Source: Myxococcales bacterium (lineage in GTDB: Bacteria; Myxococcota_A; Polyangia; Palsa-1104). From it: a stretch of DNA of 64,000 nt. A model generated the notes under the pieces. That model was not told the DNA's origin and ran no database searches. It was given only the letters and a program-made list of their open reading frames with translations. Where the stretch lies: contig PNAM01000071.1 in NCBI GenBank assembly GCA_003170275.1, forward strand, positions 16,044 to 80,043. The letters are read 5' to 3'. Positions 28,700 through 38,568 of this stretch are shown here, piece by piece. The translations under genes and the position numbers were made by a program. Positions within the stretch are counted from its first letter, which is position 1, and each line of letters opens with the position of its first letter.

Positions 28700-29575
28700 A
28701 TGAAACGGTCGGCGCTGGTCAAGGAGGTGGGTCTGCGGGTGCGTCGCTTGCGCGATTCGCTCGGGCTGACCCAGCGCGCGTTGGCCGATCGCTCGGGGGT
28801 GAGCCCGCGCTACCTGGCGCAGCTCGAGGCGGGCGACGCCAACATGTCGGTGGAGCGGCTGGCCGACCTGGCCGAGGCGCTCGGCACGCAGCTGGTCGCG
28901 CTGCTCGATCCGGCGGCGACGACGGCCGTGCAGCGATCGCCGGCGCGCCATCCGGAGACGCACGGGCTGCGCAGCGCGATCGACGAGGTGCTGAGCGGGC
29001 GCGATCCCGGCGAGCTCAAGGAGGTGCGTCGCTGGCTCGAGGCGCGCTTCGCCAAGCGCACCGCGCCGGTGATCGCGCTGCTCGGGCTGCGCGGCGCGGG
29101 CAAGAGCACCATCGGCAAGCAGCTCGCCAAGCGGCTGGGGCTGGCGTTCGTCGAGCTCGACCACGCGATCGAGAGCGCGGCCGGGCTGACGCTCGCCGAG
29201 ATCTTCGAGCTGCACGGCGAGAGCTACTACCGGCGCCTCGAGCGCGAGACGCTGGCGTCGCTGCTCACCGGATCGCAGGGCATGGTGCTGGCCACCGGCG
29301 GCAGCCTGGTGAACGATCGCGAGACCTATCGCCTGCTGCGGCGGCGCGCGGTGACGGTGTGGCTCAAGGCGCGGCCCGAAGATCATTGGAACCGCGTCTT
29401 GCAACAGGGCGATCAGCGGCCGATGGCCAAGAATCCGCACGCGATGGCCGAGCTGCGCGCGCTGCTCACCGCGCGCGAGAAGCTGTACGGCGAGGCCGAG
29501 CACGTGGTCGACACCTCCAAGCTCGACGTGGCGGCGACGGTCGAGACGCTGGCGCACGAGCTGGGCGGCGCATGA
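28700..29575 (+). CDS. boxR: BoxR: XRE helix-turn-helix / shikimate-kinase-like benzoyl-CoA regulator
   Basis: This 291-residue regulator has an N-terminal XRE helix-turn-helix (about 10-65: LGLTQRALADRSGVSPRYLAQLE) joined to a shikimate-kinase-like domain (about 115-290) with a P-loop GLRGAGKST. In known BoxR proteins this domain senses benzoyl-CoA and releases DNA. The fusion is the diagnostic feature. It is divergent from boxCB and overlaps the next gene by 4 nt (ATGA). Autoregulation through the palindrome at its own -10 box is likely. Confidence 0.93.
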   Translation: MKRSALVKEVGLRVRRLRDSLGLTQRALADRSGVSPRYLAQLEAGDANMSVERLADLAEALGTQLVALLDPAATTAVQRSPARHPETHGLRSAIDEVLSGRDPGELKEVRRWLEARFAKRTAPVIALLGLRGAGKSTIGKQLAKRLGLAFVELDHAIESAAGLTLAEIFELHGESYYRRLERETLASLLTGSQGMVLATGGSLVNDRETYRLLRRRAVTVWLKARPEDHWNRVLQQGDQRPMAKNPHAMAELRALLTAREKLYGEAEHVVDTSKLDVAATVETLAHELGGA

Positions 29576-29973
29576 AGTTCCTCTTATTGATGGCGCTGTT
29601 CGCGTCGCTGCCGGTGGCCGGGCTGGTGTGGGTGCGCTGGCGCTTCCGGCCCGGTCGCATGCACGCCAACGCCGAGCGCCTGTTGCGCGAGATCGAAGAG
29701 AAGATGGAGCTAAAGACCGACGACCAGCTGATCGCGTTCTTTCGCGAGCACCGCTACCTGAACGGGCCGGTCAAGGGCTCGGCGCCGGCGCGGCGCGTGC
29801 TGTCGCTGGTCGAGCACCGCCAGTTCGCGCAGCTCGCGGCGGAGTGGCCGGAGCTGTTCTCGCAGCTGATCGAGGCCGAAGAGGTGAAGCGGGGCGAGCG
29901 CGCGCAGCTGATCGACTACACGCTCGAGCTCGGCGCGGCGGCGACGGTGCTCGCGCGCAGGCATCCGGCGTGA
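29572..29973 (+). CDS. Single-span membrane protein of unknown function
   Basis: A 133-residue protein with one N-terminal membrane segment (FLLLMALFASLPVAGLVWV) followed by a soluble, helix-rich tail (ANAERLLREIEEKMELKTDDQL and later AQLAAEWPELFSQLIEAEE). It is coupled to boxR upstream (ATGA) and to the next gene downstream (GTGA), so all three are likely translated from one mRNA. No family recognised; a link to benzoate metabolism is only positional. Confidence 0.6.
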   Translation: MKFLLLMALFASLPVAGLVWVRWRFRPGRMHANAERLLREIEEKMELKTDDQLIAFFREHRYLNGPVKGSAPARRVLSLVEHRQFAQLAAEWPELFSQLIEAEEVKRGERAQLIDYTLELGAAATVLARRHPA

Positions 29974-30752
29974 TCTGTCGCGTGCGCATCCCGACGGTGA
30001 CGTACGCGACCGCGCGCGACAGCCGGCCGGCGCCGTACGTGGAGCTCGCGATCGACGACGAAGTGGTCCGCCTGCCGGTCGACGGCGCGCGCGTGCTGCA
30101 CGGCTGGATGGCCTGGGCTGCGGCGTTCTCGAGCAGCGCGACCACCCGCGAGCTGGCCGACGCGATCGCCCGCGCGCTCGCTGCGCTCTCCGACGCGCCG
30201 CCGCGCGTGATCGAAAACCACTACGCGGGGATCATCGAGGTGGCCGCGTCGAGCGGTGAGCCGATCTGGATCGAAGTGAGCGTGGAAGCGGCCGTCGCCG
30301 AGCCGGCCAACCCGCGCCTGGTGTTGCAGACCGCCGACTCGCCGCAAGCGATCGGCACCGCCGACACCTGGTGGCTCCTCGACGGCGAAACCAGCCAACT
30401 CGCCGCGCTGATCGAGCAAGCGGCCAGCACGCTCGATGCCGGCCCGCGCGCCATCGGCCGCCTCGAAGAAGCCGGCCCCAACCGCCGCCCGTTTCTCCAC
30501 GTGTCGATCGATCCGGATCCGCGCGGCGCCACCCCCGGCGCGCCCGGCGTGCAGCTGCGCTTCGACGACGACCTCCTCGACGAGCGCGCCGACGACGGCA
30601 TCTTCTGGCTCCCGCCCGCCGCCGCCACCCGCCTCGCCACGCTCCTACGCGAAGCGCTCGCCTGGGCCATCGCGCACCCCGCCCACGTCTACCTTCCCCC
30701 CGAACCCCGCAGCGTCCAAATCGCCGAGCTGCGCTTCGGCGAGATACTCTAG
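29970..30752 (+). CDS. Protein of unknown function (260 aa)
   Basis: Not recognised. It starts with GTG at 29970, overlapping the previous stop. No signal peptide or membrane span is present. The sequence has alternating beta-strand/loop patterns (PYVELAIDDEVVRLPVDG, WWLLDGETSQLAALIEQA, VQLRFDDDLLDER) and an Ala-rich helix near the end. Its last third has strongly C-ending codons compared with the 5' part. It is the third gene after boxR and ends 7 bp before the TraB-like gene. Confidence 0.55.
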   Translation: MICRVRIPTVTYATARDSRPAPYVELAIDDEVVRLPVDGARVLHGWMAWAAAFSSSATTRELADAIARALAALSDAPPRVIENHYAGIIEVAASSGEPIWIEVSVEAAVAEPANPRLVLQTADSPQAIGTADTWWLLDGETSQLAALIEQAASTLDAGPRAIGRLEEAGPNRRPFLHVSIDPDPRGATPGAPGVQLRFDDDLLDERADDGIFWLPPAAATRLATLLREALAWAIAHPAHVYLPPEPRSVQIAELRFGEIL

Positions 30753-30759
30753 AGACGCC

Positions 30760-31662
30760 GTGGGCTGCTCTCCGACGAGGTTCCTGTTGATCGTCTCACT
30801 CAGTGGCGCCTGCGCGCCCGTAGTGTCCCCGCCACCCGCCGTCAATGCCTCGACTACAGAACGGGCCGAATGGAGGCCGTTTCTGTGGAGAGTCGAGGGG
30901 GGCAATCCATCGTATCTACTCGGCGTGAGGCACGATCCTGATTCCAGGTTTGCGATCCTTCCGCGCGTCGTTCGCGAAGCGCTTGCTGCCAGCGATTGCT
31001 TCTATGACGAACACATCGTCGGCCGCGCTGCTCCAATTGAGACAAACCAGTCCATCTTCCCGAATGGACAGACCGTCGAGGACATGCTGCCAACTCACAC
31101 GGTTGAGCGTCTGCGACGAGCCATTGCAGTCCGTCAACTGGAATGGGCTTGGACGAGTCGCCTCAAACCATGGGCACTGGTCCTTCTAATCGCATGGAAG
31201 ACTAGGCGGGTACTAAAGGGTGGTGTGAGGATCGAAAAGGTCTTGACACAACTGTCCACTAACGGTGGAAAATCCGTAGAGACTTTAGAGACGAGCAAGG
31301 ACTTGCCACACGTATTCGACGAGATGCCTATTGATCAGCAGCTAAGGCTCTTGGAGCGCAGCCTCGATGTTGACGAAGGGCTGGTTCCACGGACACTGGT
31401 GCAATCAAGTCTGGCCGACTTCTTCACGGGAGACGAGGCTCGCCTCGAACCTGACAATCACTCAGAGGATCCGCTTGAGCAGAGCTTTCTCGACCTTTTG
31501 ATTTTCCGTCGAAACGAGTATCTGACTGAGCGAATATTGGACCGTCTCAAAGACGGCAAACGCAGCCTGTTCGCTCTTGGCGCTGACCACTTGGTCGGAC
31601 CGAAGAGCGTGGTCGCTCTGCTGAGGCGAGCAGGCCTGACCGTGACGCGTATCGAGAACTGA
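30760..31662 (+). CDS. TraB/GumN-family exported protein
   Basis: A 300-residue protein with a lipoprotein-like start (RFLLIVSLSGAC) and a TraB/PrgY/GumN-type core: an opening segment with RPFLWRVEGGNPSYLLGVRH and a closing block GKRSLFALGADHLVGPKSVVALLRRAG. These contain the conserved Gly-x-x-His and GADHL motifs thought to form an unusual metallo-enzyme site. It begins with GTG at 30760. Its base composition is markedly less GC-rich than that of neighbours (e.g. around 31120-31220), a sign of recent acquisition or different selection. Confidence 0.75.
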   Translation: MGCSPTRFLLIVSLSGACAPVVSPPPAVNASTTERAEWRPFLWRVEGGNPSYLLGVRHDPDSRFAILPRVVREALAASDCFYDEHIVGRAAPIETNQSIFPNGQTVEDMLPTHTVERLRRAIAVRQLEWAWTSRLKPWALVLLIAWKTRRVLKGGVRIEKVLTQLSTNGGKSVETLETSKDLPHVFDEMPIDQQLRLLERSLDVDEGLVPRTLVQSSLADFFTGDEARLEPDNHSEDPLEQSFLDLLIFRRNEYLTERILDRLKDGKRSLFALGADHLVGPKSVVALLRRAGLTVTRIEN

Positions 31663-31995
31663 GCGACGACGCGCGATCAGATGCGGCAGTGGATGCGGAG
31701 CATGACGCTGTCGTCTGGGTTGTAGTCCGGATCGAGAGGTCATCCCGCGACGGGGCGGTTGCGGCGGGGCCGGCGAGCGACGGCCTCGCCGATCTCGCGA
31801 TCGCCACCGCGCAGGCCTGTGCGTGCACCGCGGCGGCGGGTTCGGCGACGACCCGGCGCGACTGTCGCCGGTCACCAAGCTGGCGGTCCCTCGCAAACCT
31901 CGCGGACGACCACGGCTTCGGATCGTCTACGCCCATCGCGTCTCGGACTGCCACCTGCTCGACCAGCGGACACCTGCCTACGGCCCGGGGCTCAC
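31663..31995. other. 333-bp stretch without a convincing gene
   Basis: Several overlapping frames are open because of high GC, but none has a good start, ribosome site or recognisable domain. On the minus strand a short segment reading PLDPDYNPDDSVMLRIHCRI and stop (31680-31740) looks gene-like, but it is preceded in frame by TGA, so it could be a decayed 3' end. No hairpin or repeat stands out. Confidence 0.4.
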
Positions 31996-32310
31996 CTACC
32001 AGGCGGATATTTTCTCGACCTGACGACGGACCGAGTCGAAGGCATGGTTCACGGCGCTAAAGACGTCCTTGTCGATCGATCGTTCGTCAGGGGCGTGCGA
32101 GACGATCACCTCCTCGCCCGGAAGCGTGAGATCGATTCGCACGCGGTAGTGGTTTCCGTGTTGGTGATGATGGTGGGGCGATTCGATCGCGACGCGGCAG
32201 CGAAGCAGTCGATCGTTGAAGCGCAGGAGTTTCTGCGCGCGCTTCTCGACCAGGTCGGAGAGCGCCTGCGACGGCTCGACGCCGTGAAAGCTGATCTGGA
32301 CTGGTTCCAT
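31996..32310 (-). CDS. hpf: Ribosome hibernation promoting factor (HPF/RaiA, short form)
   Basis: A 104-residue S30AE-type protein that binds the 30S subunit and inactivates or dimerises ribosomes in dormancy. It opens MEPVQISFHGVEPSQAL, continues with DLVEKRAQKLLRF and VAIESPHHHHQHG, and ends with IDKDVFSAVNHAFDSVRRQVEK, all typical of the family. The C-terminal dimerisation domain of long HPF is missing. The ATG at 32310 is preceded 18 nt upstream by another in-frame ATG (32328) that lies in the duplicated module shared with the CBS gene at 36566-37003, so the true N-terminus might be six residues longer. Confidence 0.9.
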   Translation of the reverse strand: MEPVQISFHGVEPSQALSDLVEKRAQKLLRFNDRLLRCRVAIESPHHHHQHGNHYRVRIDLTLPGEEVIVSHAPDERSIDKDVFSAVNHAFDSVRRQVEKISAW

Positions 32311-32315
32311 GCGTC

Positions 32316-32406
32316 CGGTGCAGTGCATCGCTCGCGCCAGCGGCGGAGGGCTCGATCGGCCCGGGTCTGCGCAGAATCTGCGGCCCGCCTCGCGCCGGCG
32401 CAGGCA
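32316..32406. repeat. Duplicated intergenic module, copy A
   Basis: About 92 positions aligned with copy B (37009-37101) differ at only seven bases and one gap. Copy A lies between hpf (minus) and a universal stress protein gene (plus), 5 nt upstream of the hpf ATG, and contains the inverted repeat CGCAGA-A-TCTGCG at 32370-32382. It is likely a divergent promoter/operator. See findings. Confidence 0.85.
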
Positions 32407-32429
32407 CGGCGGGTGCACTACCCAACGGT

Positions 32430-32852
32430 ATGCAGAGCATCCGTCACATCCTGGTCCCCACCGACTTCTCGCCCGCCTCGCACCACGCCGTCGATTTCGC
32501 CGGCGGGCTGGCCAAATCACTCGGCGCGGCGATCGATCTGTTCTTCGTCTGGGCGCCCGAGCCCAGGGGAAGCGGGCTGTCGCTCGAGGATCTGGCGAAG
32601 CGGCAGGCGGAGCTCGGGCTGGCCGAGGCGCGCGCGACCCTGCAGAAGCAGGGCATCGAGACCCACGTGCGGCTGGGCGTCGGCGATCCGGCGCACGAGA
32701 TCATCGAGCTGGCGGGGGCGGGACACTTCGAGCTGGTGGTCATGGCGACGCGCGGGCGTGGCGGGCTGACCCATGCGCTCCTCGGCAGCGTGGCCGAGAA
32801 GGTGGTCCGTCACGCGCACTGCCCGGTGCTCACCGTTCGCCTCGGCGAATGA
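32430..32852 (+). CDS. Universal stress protein (UspA family), A
   Basis: A 140-residue single-domain Usp. It begins RHILVPTDFSPASHHAV, has the ATP-binding signature VVMATRGRGGLTHALLGSVAEKVV (G-x2-G-x9-G-S) and ends CPVLTVRL. The first Asp (TDFS) and the glycine loop support nucleotide binding. It is transcribed away from hpf, 24 bp from the duplicated module. Its relatives typically respond to oxygen limitation or stasis; the island context supports this. Confidence 0.92.
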   Translation: MQSIRHILVPTDFSPASHHAVDFAGGLAKSLGAAIDLFFVWAPEPRGSGLSLEDLAKRQAELGLAEARATLQKQGIETHVRLGVGDPAHEIIELAGAGHFELVVMATRGRGGLTHALLGSVAEKVVRHAHCPVLTVRLGE

Positions 32853-32866
32853 GGGCGGCGCGTCCG

Positions 32867-33574
32867 CTACTGATGGAACAGCCGGCCGATCAAGTAGCCG
32901 ATCACCGCCGAGGCCATGCCGATGGCGGTCATCTCGGCCCCGCTGCGGAACCAGTGACCGACGGTGCTACGCGCCTTGTACGCGCCGGCCGCAAACAGCG
33001 TGAGCGTCGAGACGGCGAGTGACGCGACGATGCTGCTGCGGATCGAGAGGAACACGAACGGCAACAGCGGGATCAGGGATCCGATCAGCGCCGCCAGGCC
33101 GACCGTGAGCGCCGAGCCGAGCGCCCGCCCGCGCGGCACCGGCTGGAGCCGAAGCTCCTCGGCCATCATGACCGCGACCCAGACTTCCTTGTTGGCGGTG
33201 ATCGCGGCGACGACCTGCTCGAGCAGCTCGCCGGAGATCCCCTTCTGCCGATAGATCTCCCGGACCTCGTCGGCTTCCAGCTCCGGCACCCGCTCGATGT
33301 GGCGCCTTTCGCGCGCCACCTCGCTCTCGTACAACGCGCGATCGGCCTGCGTGGCCGTGTAGGCGACCGCCCCCATCGACACCGATTCGGCAAAGGTCGC
33401 GGCGAGGCCGGCGGCGAGCACGATGCGAGGATCGTCGGTGGCCGCCGCCACGCCGAGCAGCACGCCCAACACGTTGACCAGGCCGTCCTGCCCGCCGAGG
33501 ATCACGTCGCGCAGCCGCGAGCCCGGCCGGTGCGGATCGATGTTCCGGTGGTAGTTCTCGTCGGTGCTCAGCAT
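32867..33574 (-). CDS. VIT1/CCC1-family transporter
   Basis: A 235-residue membrane protein of the VIT/CCC1 family (Fe2+/Mn2+ transport, or related). It starts at the ATG at 33574 (MLSTDENYHR), after which the N-terminal GGQDGLVNVLGVLLGVAAA span is characteristic. A soluble, Glu-rich loop (ERRHIERVPELEADEVREIY, about 95-115) matches the cytosolic metal-binding loop of the family. There are four or five spans in total. It is convergent with the Usp A gene, 14 bp apart, and divergent from glgP. Confidence 0.85.
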   Translation of the reverse strand: MLSTDENYHRNIDPHRPGSRLRDVILGGQDGLVNVLGVLLGVAAATDDPRIVLAAGLAATFAESVSMGAVAYTATQADRALYESEVARERRHIERVPELEADEVREIYRQKGISGELLEQVVAAITANKEVWVAVMMAEELRLQPVPRGRALGSALTVGLAALIGSLIPLLPFVFLSIRSSIVASLAVSTLTLFAAGAYKARSTVGHWFRSGAEMTAIGMASAVIGYLIGRLFHQ

Positions 33575-33650
33575 TGTGCTTCGGCCTCGTTTCGGCGGGA
33601 GATCAGATCTGTAGCATTGACCGTACCATTGGCGCGCTACACTGCCGACC

Positions 33651-36116
<2,466 letters not shown>

Positions 36117-36128
36117 ATCGTCAGATCG

Positions 36129-36569
36129 TCAGGGAGCGGCGTGCACGGTCATGACCGGGGTGTGCGCGGTGCGCAGCACGTGTTCGGCGACCGAGCCGAG
36201 GAGCAGGCGCCGGACCCCGGTGCGCCCGTGGGTCCCGACCACCAGCAGGTCGAAGTGTTCGCCGTCTGCCACGCGCGCGATGGTCTCCGCCGGCGGTCCT
36301 TCCACCACGCGGGCCGACAGCTTGAGCCCGGGCTTCGCCAGCCGCTCGCGCAGCGCCTCGAGCTGGTCGTGCGAGCGCGTGGCCATCTCGGCGATGCTCG
36401 TCGGGTCGGGGACGATCGTGCTTCCGTCGGGCATCGCGTAGATCGGCGCGAACCAGGCGTGCAACAGGGTCACCTCGGCGTGCAGCGCCTCGGCCAGCTC
36501 GAGCGCCCGATGCACCGCCTCCTCCGACTGCGGCGAAAAGTCGGTGGCTACCAGGATGCGATTGATCAC
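36129..36569 (-). CDS. Universal stress protein (UspA family), B
   Basis: A 146-residue Usp with N-terminus RILVATDFSPQSEEAV and the ATP loop VVGTHGRTGVRRLLLGSVAEHVL followed by HTPVMTVHAAP. It begins with GTG at 36569, overlapping the CBS gene stop (GTGA), so the two are coupled and share the promoter in the duplicated module at 37009-37101. Usp-CBS pairs are a recurrent energy-sensing arrangement, since CBS domains bind adenine nucleotides. Confidence 0.93.
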   Translation of the reverse strand: MINRILVATDFSPQSEEAVHRALELAEALHAEVTLLHAWFAPIYAMPDGSTIVPDPTSIAEMATRSHDQLEALRERLAKPGLKLSARVVEGPPAETIARVADGEHFDLLVVGTHGRTGVRRLLLGSVAEHVLRTAHTPVMTVHAAP

Positions 36570-37003
36570 GACGTCACCCGCGGCAGCGAGGGCCGGCGAT
36601 GCCGCCGTCGCGAGCGGCCGAGCAGCTCGGTCAGCGCGCGCAACGCATCGCCGGTCGTGAACACACCCACCACCTTCGCGTCCTCCACCACCACGGTCGA
36701 GCCGTACTTGTGCTCGGCCATCTCGAGCGCGACCCACTCGAGCGAGCTGTCCGGGCCGATCGTGTAGGGATCGGGCGTCATCGCCTCTTCCACCGTCATG
36801 ACCAGCGAGTCCACGCCGGGGAGCGACTCGATCAGCTGGAGATCGCGGCTGGTCAGGATGCCTACCAGTCGATCGCCGTCGAGGACCGGCAGATGACGGA
36901 TGCGATGCTCGCGCATCAGCCGGTTGGCCGCCGCGATCGGTTGATCGGCCCCGATGGTGTGGGGGCCGGCGGTCATGAATTCGCGGACGGTCAGCTTGTT
37001 CAT
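36566..37003 (-). CDS. Two-CBS-domain protein
   Basis: A 145-residue Bateman-module protein: CBS1 (about 8-65, VREFMTAGPHTIGADQP, RHLPVLDGDRLVGILTSRDL) and CBS2 (about 70-130, AMTPDPYTIGPDSS, GSTVVVEDAKVVGVFTTGDA). No other domain is present, so it probably acts by binding AMP/ADP/ATP and partnering another protein. An in-frame upstream ATG (37021) would add MHCTAG and lies in the duplicated module, mirroring hpf. It heads the operon with Usp B. Confidence 0.92.
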   Translation of the reverse strand: MNKLTVREFMTAGPHTIGADQPIAAANRLMREHRIRHLPVLDGDRLVGILTSRDLQLIESLPGVDSLVMTVEEAMTPDPYTIGPDSSLEWVALEMAEHKYGSTVVVEDAKVVGVFTTGDALRALTELLGRSRRRHRRPSLPRVTS

Positions 37004-37008
37004 GCCTG

Positions 37009-37101
37009 CGGTGCAGTGCATCGCTCGCGCCAGCGGCCGGAGGGCTCGATCGGGCCGGGTTCGCGCAGAATCTGCGGCCCGCCCCGGGCCGGCGCAAGCG
37101 C
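37009..37101. repeat. Duplicated intergenic module, copy B
   Basis: Counterpart of copy A (32316-32406), about 91% identical over about 92 positions and also beginning 5 nt upstream of a minus-strand start codon. It contains the same inverted repeat CGCAGA-A-TCTGCG at 37064-37076. It separates the CBS-Usp operon (minus) from the second CBS protein gene (plus). Confidence 0.85.
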
Positions 37102-37154
37102 TTCGCGTTCGGTCGTCAGGACCCCGACGGGAACGGGACGGCACGAGACTTTCA

Positions 37155-37177
37155 TGGAGGCTTGGCGGAGGCCTCCA
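37155..37177 (+). promoter_or_regulatory. 5' hairpin masking the ribosome site of the CBS gene
   Basis: TGGAGGC (37155-37161) and GCCTCCA (37171-37177) form a perfect 7-bp stem with a 9-nt loop TTGGCGGAG, directly abutting the ATG at 37178. The Shine-Dalgarno GGAGG overlaps the loop and 3' stem, so pairing could limit ribosome access. This might act as a translational switch (for example thermo- or protein-responsive). Confidence 0.4.
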
Positions 37178-37864
37178 ATGTCTGAGCGCATGCTGCTCGA
37201 AAATCTCGCCAGGCTGCCGCTCTCCGTACGCCGCGTCTATGCGGGCGAGGGCGAGCTGACCTCTGCGGCCGAGGTCTATTGCCAGCCGCGCGAGCGCTCG
37301 CTCGGCCTCGAGGCGTGCGAAGGGTGCGCCGACTACGCCGGGTTGGTGCTGGAGCTCGACGGACAGCGCAAGTACGTGCTGTGCCACCGGCTCAACCCGG
37401 AGACCGCGCGCGGGCTGCGGCCGGCCGTCTCGCCGATCGCCCGCCGGCTGCCGGTCGACCATCCGTCGCCGGGCGATCGCACGCCGGTCTCGCAGATCAT
37501 GACCGCCGACGTGGTGTGCGTGCGCGAGGACCTGTCGCTGACGGCGCTGACCACGCTCTTGCTCGAGCGCAACGTGAGCGGCGCGCCGGTGGTGGATGCG
37601 GACGGCCGGCCGATCGGCGTGGTCAGCAAGAGCGATCTGCTGCGGCGCGACGGCGTGCCGGGCTGCGTGGCGGAGGTGATGACGCCGATGTCGTTCGTGC
37701 TCCATCCCGAGGCCAGCGTGTCGCAGGCTGCGGCGCTCATGGCCTTCGAGGGCGTGCACCGGCTCTTGGTGGTCTCCGACGACGGCAAGGTGATCGGCCT
37801 GGTGTCTTCCCTGGACGTGATGCGCTGGCTCGGCCGGCTCGACGGCTACCTCACGCCTGCGTGA
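37178..37864 (+). CDS. CBS-domain protein with N-terminal cysteine motif
   Basis: A 228-residue protein with two CBS domains in its C-terminal part (about 105-160 and 165-225: IMTADVVCVREDLSL, SGAPVVDADGRPIGVVSKSDLL, and the second repeat ending GLVSSLDVMRWL). The N-terminal about 80 residues carry YCQP, EACEGCAD and VLCHRL, i.e. four cysteines that could bind zinc or sense redox. The start ATG (37178) sits directly after a hairpin. The C-terminal 19 bp overlap the convergent TPR gene. Role: redox/energy sensing in the stress island, inferred. Confidence 0.88.
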   Translation: MSERMLLENLARLPLSVRRVYAGEGELTSAAEVYCQPRERSLGLEACEGCADYAGLVLELDGQRKYVLCHRLNPETARGLRPAVSPIARRLPVDHPSPGDRTPVSQIMTADVVCVREDLSLTALTTLLLERNVSGAPVVDADGRPIGVVSKSDLLRRDGVPGCVAEVMTPMSFVLHPEASVSQAAALMAFEGVHRLLVVSDDGKVIGLVSSLDVMRWLGRLDGYLTPA

Positions 37865-38568
37865 CGGCGGGTGGCGGTGAGGACGATCGCCACCAGCGCG
37901 CACGCACCGCCCAGGCTCAACAGGACATCGGTGCCGATCGCCAGGCTCCGTCCGGCGTCGTAGAGCCCGTGGTCGCAGGCTCCGCGGTTGCAGCCCGCGT
38001 CGTAGTCGGAGCGATCGGCGAGCGAGACGCCGCCGGTGATCGCGCCGGTGATCAGCGCGGCGGCGCCGGCGGCCGCCAGTCCGGTGATCGCGCGCCCGCG
38101 GCGGGTGGCGAGAAACGGTTGCGACCTCTCGGGCGGCGACGCGGTGATCGTGGGTGCGGAGCCGACCACCGGGCGCGCAGCGGCACGCTGCTCCGCGAGT
38201 CGCCGCTGCTCGGCCTGTTCGGCTGCGAGCGCGGCCTTCATCTTCTCGATCTGCGCGTCCACGTCGGCGCGGTTGGGCGTGTCGGGCTTGAGCCCGATGA
38301 AGTTTTCGTAGAACTGCAGCGCCTGCCGCCAATCCTTCTTGAGGCGCGCCGCCTGGGCCAGGTTGAACAGCAGGCCAGGCTCCTTCGACAGGTCATAGGC
38401 CTTTTTGAACTCGTCGATCGCCGCGTCGTAGTCGGCCAGGTCGTAGTGGGTGATGCCCTTCTGGTAGTGCTCGCGCGCCTCGTCGGCGATGGCGCGCCGC
38501 GACTTGTCCGCGCGGGCGGGCGACGCGGCGGCGAGCAGCACGCACAGGAGCGGCAGCGCCAGCTTCAT
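37846..38568 (-). CDS. Exported TPR protein with C-terminal membrane anchor
   Basis: A 240-residue protein: signal peptide ending AAASPARA, TPR-type helices (about 25-110: AREHYQKGITHYDLADYDAAIDEFKKAY, PGLLFNLAQAARL), an Ala/Gln/Arg-rich linker, and two C-terminal spans (GLAAAGAAALITGAITGG; LLSLGGACALVAIVL) separated by a Cys-containing loop. It is a clear paralogue of the TPR protein at 60768-61700. It is coupled to the kinase upstream (ATGA), suggesting the kinase acts on it or its complex. Confidence 0.75.
   Translation of the reverse strand: MKLALPLLCVLLAAASPARADKSRRAIADEAREHYQKGITHYDLADYDAAIDEFKKAYDLSKEPGLLFNLAQAARLKKDWRQALQFYENFIGLKPDTPNRADVDAQIEKMKAALAAEQAEQRRLAEQRAAARPVVGSAPTITASPPERSQPFLATRRGRAITGLAAAGAAALITGAITGGVSLADRSDYDAGCNRGACDHGLYDAGRSLAIGTDVLLSLGGACALVAIVLTATRRHAGVR

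Noticed and set aside
31678..31740. Gene-like C-terminal remnant (PLDPDYNPDDS...) on the minus strand
   Set aside because: Preceded by an in-frame TGA with no family match and no intact upstream frame. Not strong enough to call a pseudogene.
37167..37176. Palindrome GGAGGCCTCC as an operator
   Set aside because: It coincides with the Shine-Dalgarno and hairpin of the CBS gene, which better explain the symmetry.
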